From Acidobacteriaceae bacterium (GTDB lineage: Bacteria > Acidobacteriota > Terriglobia > Terriglobales > SbA1), in contig PLEA01000431.1 in the NCBI GenBank assembly GCA_003136335.1, positions 806 to 9,632 on the forward strand: DNA of 8,827 nucleotides. The letters run 5' to 3'. The notes beneath the pieces were generated by a model that did not search any database, had not been told where the DNA came from, and saw only the letters and a list, made by a program, of their open reading frames with translations. A program made the translations under genes and the position numbers. Positions 6,744 through 8,827 of this stretch are shown here, piece by piece. The number at the start of each line of letters is the position of its first letter. Position 1 is the first letter of the stretch.

Positions 6744-7994
6744 CTACTCGCTGGTGAAGTAATCCACGGTGACGGGATTCTCAAAGAGCGAATAGTCGCG
6801 GGTGACCACCGTGATGCCGCTTTCGGTGACGAAATAACGTTGGCGGTCGGCCTCAGCGTCGTAGCCGATGGTGGTGCCCTCGGGAATATGCACGTCGCGG
6901 TCGAGAATGGCTTTGCGGATGCGGCAACGGCGGCCGACGCTGACATGCGAGAACAGAATGCAGTCGTCCACTTCGGAATAGGAATTGACGCGCACGTCGG
7001 GGGAAAGGATGGAGTTTTTTACGATGCCGCCGGAGACGATGCATCCGTTGGAGACGATGGAATCGAGCGCGGTGCCGGTGCGGCCGCTTTCGGCGAACAC
7101 GAATTTCGCCGGTGGATACTGGCGCTGGTGCGTGCGAATGGGCCACTGTTCATCGTATAGGTTGAAGATGGGCGAAACCGAGACGATGTCCATGTTGGCT
7201 TCGTAATAGGCTTCGAGCGTGCCCACGTCGCGCCAGTAGCGGGCTTCTTTCTTGTTTTCATCGACGAAGTCGTAGGCGTAAACACGGTAGTCGTCGACCA
7301 TCTTGGGCAGAATATCTTTGCCGAAGTCATGGCTCGACTGCTGGTTCTCGGCATCCTTGAGCAGCACTGGAATGAGCACGTCGGCGTTGAATAGATAGAT
7401 GCCCATCGAAGCCGCGACTTTGGCGGGATTGATCGGAGAGCGCAATGCCGTTGTTTTTGGTTTTTCCTCGAAGCCCTTGATGCAGCCGTCTTTGTCGACG
7501 TCGACCACGCCGAAGCGCGAAGTTTCTTCGGGATCGATCTGGATGGTCGCGAGTGTAATGTCGGCAGCCGAATCCTGGTGCTGCTTCATCATCTTGCCGT
7601 AATCCATCTTGTAGATGTGGTCGCCGGAAAGAATCAGGACGTGCTTGGGCTGCTCCGAGCCGATGGAATAAATATTCTGATAAACGGCGTCGGCCGTGCC
7701 CTGATACCACTGATCGCTTACCCGCTTCATGGGCGGCAGGACCTCGACGAACTCGCCGACCTCGCGGCCCAGGATGTTCCAGCCTTCGCGGATGTGTCGG
7801 TTGAGCGAGAGCGCCTTGTATTGGGTGAGGATGTAGACGCGGCGCAGATCGGAATTGAGGCAATTGGAAAGAGTGATGTCGATGATGCGGTAGATGCCGC
7901 CGAAGGTGACCGCGGGCTTGGCCCGGTCGCGAGTAAGAGGATAAAGCCGCTCCCCGGCGCCGCCTGCCAAAAGAACCCCGAGAGTATCTTTCAT
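6744..7994 (-). CDS. glgC: Glucose-1-phosphate adenylyltransferase (ADP-glucose pyrophosphorylase)
   Basis: A cytoplasmic enzyme making ADP-glucose and pyrophosphate from ATP and glucose-1-phosphate, the committed step of bacterial glycogen synthesis. The 416-residue length is normal. The N-terminal nucleotidyltransferase domain shows LLAGGAGERLYPLTRDRAKP (8-27), WYQGTADAVYQN (96-107), SGDHIYKMDY (123-132, with the catalytic Asp at 125), the glucose-1-phosphate-site FEEKP with Lys178, ASMGIYLF (195-202), DFGKDILP (223-230) and YWRDVGT (253-259). Residues from about 300 form the C-terminal left-handed beta-helix with repeated V/I-S-G and V-x-N turns (IVSNGCIVSGGIVKNSIL). Oddity: the position of E. 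coli Lys39, part of the fructose-1,6-bisphosphate activator site, is Ile34 (FGGIYRIID), so effector specificity probably differs. ATG at 7994 has GAGGGG about seven bases upstream. No other glg gene is in the window. Confidence 0.97.
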   Translation of the reverse strand: MKDTLGVLLAGGAGERLYPLTRDRAKPAVTFGGIYRIIDITLSNCLNSDLRRVYILTQYKALSLNRHIREGWNILGREVGEFVEVLPPMKRVSDQWYQGTADAVYQNIYSIGSEQPKHVLILSGDHIYKMDYGKMMKQHQDSAADITLATIQIDPEETSRFGVVDVDKDGCIKGFEEKPKTTALRSPINPAKVAASMGIYLFNADVLIPVLLKDAENQQSSHDFGKDILPKMVDDYRVYAYDFVDENKKEARYWRDVGTLEAYYEANMDIVSVSPIFNLYDEQWPIRTHQRQYPPAKFVFAESGRTGTALDSIVSNGCIVSGGIVKNSILSPDVRVNSYSEVDDCILFSHVSVGRRCRIRKAILDRDVHIPEGTTIGYDAEADRQRYFVTESGITVVTRDYSLFENPVTVDYFTSE

Positions 7995-8053
7995 TACTAC
8001 CCCTCAGCCGGAATCTTGCTTTCCGCACGGCAGGTGCGAAAAGAAAACAGTAG

Positions 8054-8081
8054 ATGGTAGCACAGGTGGGAAGGTTGCTAA
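8054..8081 (-). promoter_or_regulatory. Candidate sigma-70-type promoter for glgC
   Basis: On the minus strand, TTAGCA (8076-8081) and TACCAT (8054-8059) are separated by 16 bases. Each matches its consensus hexamer at 4 of 6 positions, and TGC before the second gives an extended -10 form. Start of transcription would be near 8047, about 50 bases before the glgC ATG. It lies in the 205-base gap 7995-8199, where I see nothing else beyond a 5-base stem (CTGCC 8123-8127, GGCAG 8137-8141). Confidence 0.3.
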
Positions 8082-8199
8082 CGCTTCCGTTGGATCAGCA
8101 AATCCGTGGGGTGCCTCGAGCGCTGCCGGAGCCATTGGCAGGCAGTGTCGGCGGGGTGGTGCAGTTTTGTCCTGGGCGAAAAGACGTTCGGCGTTCCGG

Positions 8200-8514
8200 T
8201 TACTTGTCTTTATCGGGCTTGTCTGAATCGTGCTTCTCTTCCTCAATCTTGATGCGAAGGGACTTCAGGAATTTGAGATCCTGGTCGTTGATCTTGAATT
8301 CAGGGTTCGTGGATAAGGTGGTGACCAGCGAGGTTTTATCGGACGATTTTTCGCCCTGCTTGCTGACGCCGATGGTGGCTTCGAGGACCAGGAAGATGTC
8401 ATATCCACCTTCCTTGATGCGGGAGACAACTTCAGAGATCTGCTCGGAATCGGAAAGAGATTCGTTGATGGCGTCGCCGAGCTCTTTCATAAGTTGCTTG
8501 AGTTGTGGATCCAC
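8200..8514 (-). CDS. Small charged protein of unknown function, GTG start
   Basis: A 104-residue, probably cytoplasmic protein that I do not recognise as a characterised family. It has no signal peptide or membrane segment. Residues 1-35 look helical and acidic (LKQLMKELGDAINESLSDSE), followed by a hydrophobic strand-like core, GGYDIFLVLEATIGVS (36-51), then a second short block, INDQDLKFLKSLRIKI (75-90), and a very charged tail (91-104, EEEKHDSDKPDKDK). The start must be GTG at 8514: an in-frame TAA lies only five codons upstream, no other start intervenes, and a GGGGGAG ribosome binding site sits just before it. The next in-frame ATG (8490) has no such site. It lies 47 bases downstream of the methyltransferase stop on the same strand, so co-transcription is possible. 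Balanced amino-acid use, a well-placed RBS and conserved-looking blocks support a real gene. Confidence 0.8.
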   Translation of the reverse strand: MDPQLKQLMKELGDAINESLSDSEQISEVVSRIKEGGYDIFLVLEATIGVSKQGEKSSDKTSLVTTLSTNPEFKINDQDLKFLKSLRIKIEEEKHDSDKPDKDK

Positions 8515-8561
8515 TGTCTCCCCCTGTTAAGAATCAACTTATCATCATCCTGAGTCTGCGG

Positions 8562-8827
8562 TCATGCGCGAATCGCGCGCACTTCCAGATATTCACCTTC
8601 TGCGGCGGTCGTGCCGTCGGTTGCGATGTTGTGTTCCAGCCACAGCGACTCCAGTTGTGCCGCCAGTGCGGCTTTTCCAGCGGCGTCCAGCCTCGAAAAT
8701 GCCATCTGCGTCGGGCCGAAGTAGCGGCGAAAGAAGTCTACGGTTTCTTTCGGCGGGAAGGGGTACGCGAGGCGTACTTTTCGCGGAGTGCAGGTCACCT
8801 GCTTGGTCCCTTGCCCAAATCGTTGCC
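8562..8827 (-). CDS. C-terminal end of a probable SAM-dependent methyltransferase, N-terminus outside the window
   Basis: The frame stays open to the right edge, so this is the last 87 or so residues of a longer gene; the in-frame GTG at 8798 is probably internal. The stretch YPFPPKETVDFFRRYFGPTQ, then AFSRLDAAGKAALAAQLESL and the ending EYLEVRAIRA, resemble the C-terminal segment of class I methyltransferases of the UbiE/Methyltransf_11 type, where F-R-x-Y-[FY]-GPT follows the Rossmann core and EYLEV-x-A-x-R closes the fold. The SAM-binding motifs would lie outside the window, so catalytic competence and substrate cannot be judged. The 104-residue gene follows 47 bases downstream on the same strand. 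Confidence 0.75.
   Translation of the reverse strand, partial: QRFGQGTKQVTCTPRKVRLAYPFPPKETVDFFRRYFGPTQMAFSRLDAAGKAALAAQLESLWLEHNIATDGTTAAEGEYLEVRAIRA

Noticed and set aside
6693..7160. 155-codon plus-strand open frame covering the 3' end of glgC
   Set aside because: It overlaps the conserved beta-helix part of glgC in antisense and has no recognisable homology.

Overview
The window looks like a chromosomal segment from an acidobacterium (Acidobacteriota). The main evidence is a pair of roughly 825-residue permeases with the duplicated MacB/FtsX architecture known as the ADOP family (acidobacterial duplicated orphan permeases), which is strongly expanded in that phylum. Base composition is moderately GC-rich, and starts are ATG or GTG preceded by purine-rich ribosome binding sites. 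Species cannot be named from the sequence.

Layout, left to right. (1) The 3' part of tyrS (tyrosyl-tRNA synthetase) runs off the left edge and ends at 1245, followed by a terminator-like hairpin. (2) An ADOP permease on the minus strand, 1354-3834, converges on tyrS. (3) A 350-base divergent intergenic region, 3835-4184, holds an inverted repeat with TGTCCG/CGGACA arms and a GG-N10-GC element with sigma-54 promoter spacing. (4) A second ADOP permease on the plus strand, 4185-6668. (5) glgC (ADP-glucose pyrophosphorylase) on the minus strand, 6744-7994, converges on the second permease. (6) A GTG-started 104-residue protein of unknown function, minus strand 8200-8514. (7) The C-terminal end of a probable SAM-dependent methyltransferase, minus strand, running off the right edge.

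The two permeases form a self-contained divergent unit between housekeeping genes (tyrS) and central metabolism genes (glgC). Neither has an ATPase, a periplasmic adaptor or a regulator gene beside it in this window, which fits the 'orphan' label. Their shared upstream region is the most interesting regulatory stretch: it can be read as an enhancer-binding-protein site about 100 bases upstream of a sigma-54 promoter driving the plus-strand permease. glgC makes the ADP-glucose donor for glycogen synthesis and has no visible functional link to the permeases. The 104-residue gene lies 47 bases downstream of the methyltransferase and could share its transcript.

I see no mobile element, CRISPR array, tRNA or rRNA, and no clear undescribed multi-gene system. 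The points most worth a second look are the sigma-54-like promoter with its inverted repeat, and an abrupt codon-usage change plus insertion near the C-terminal end of tyrS.
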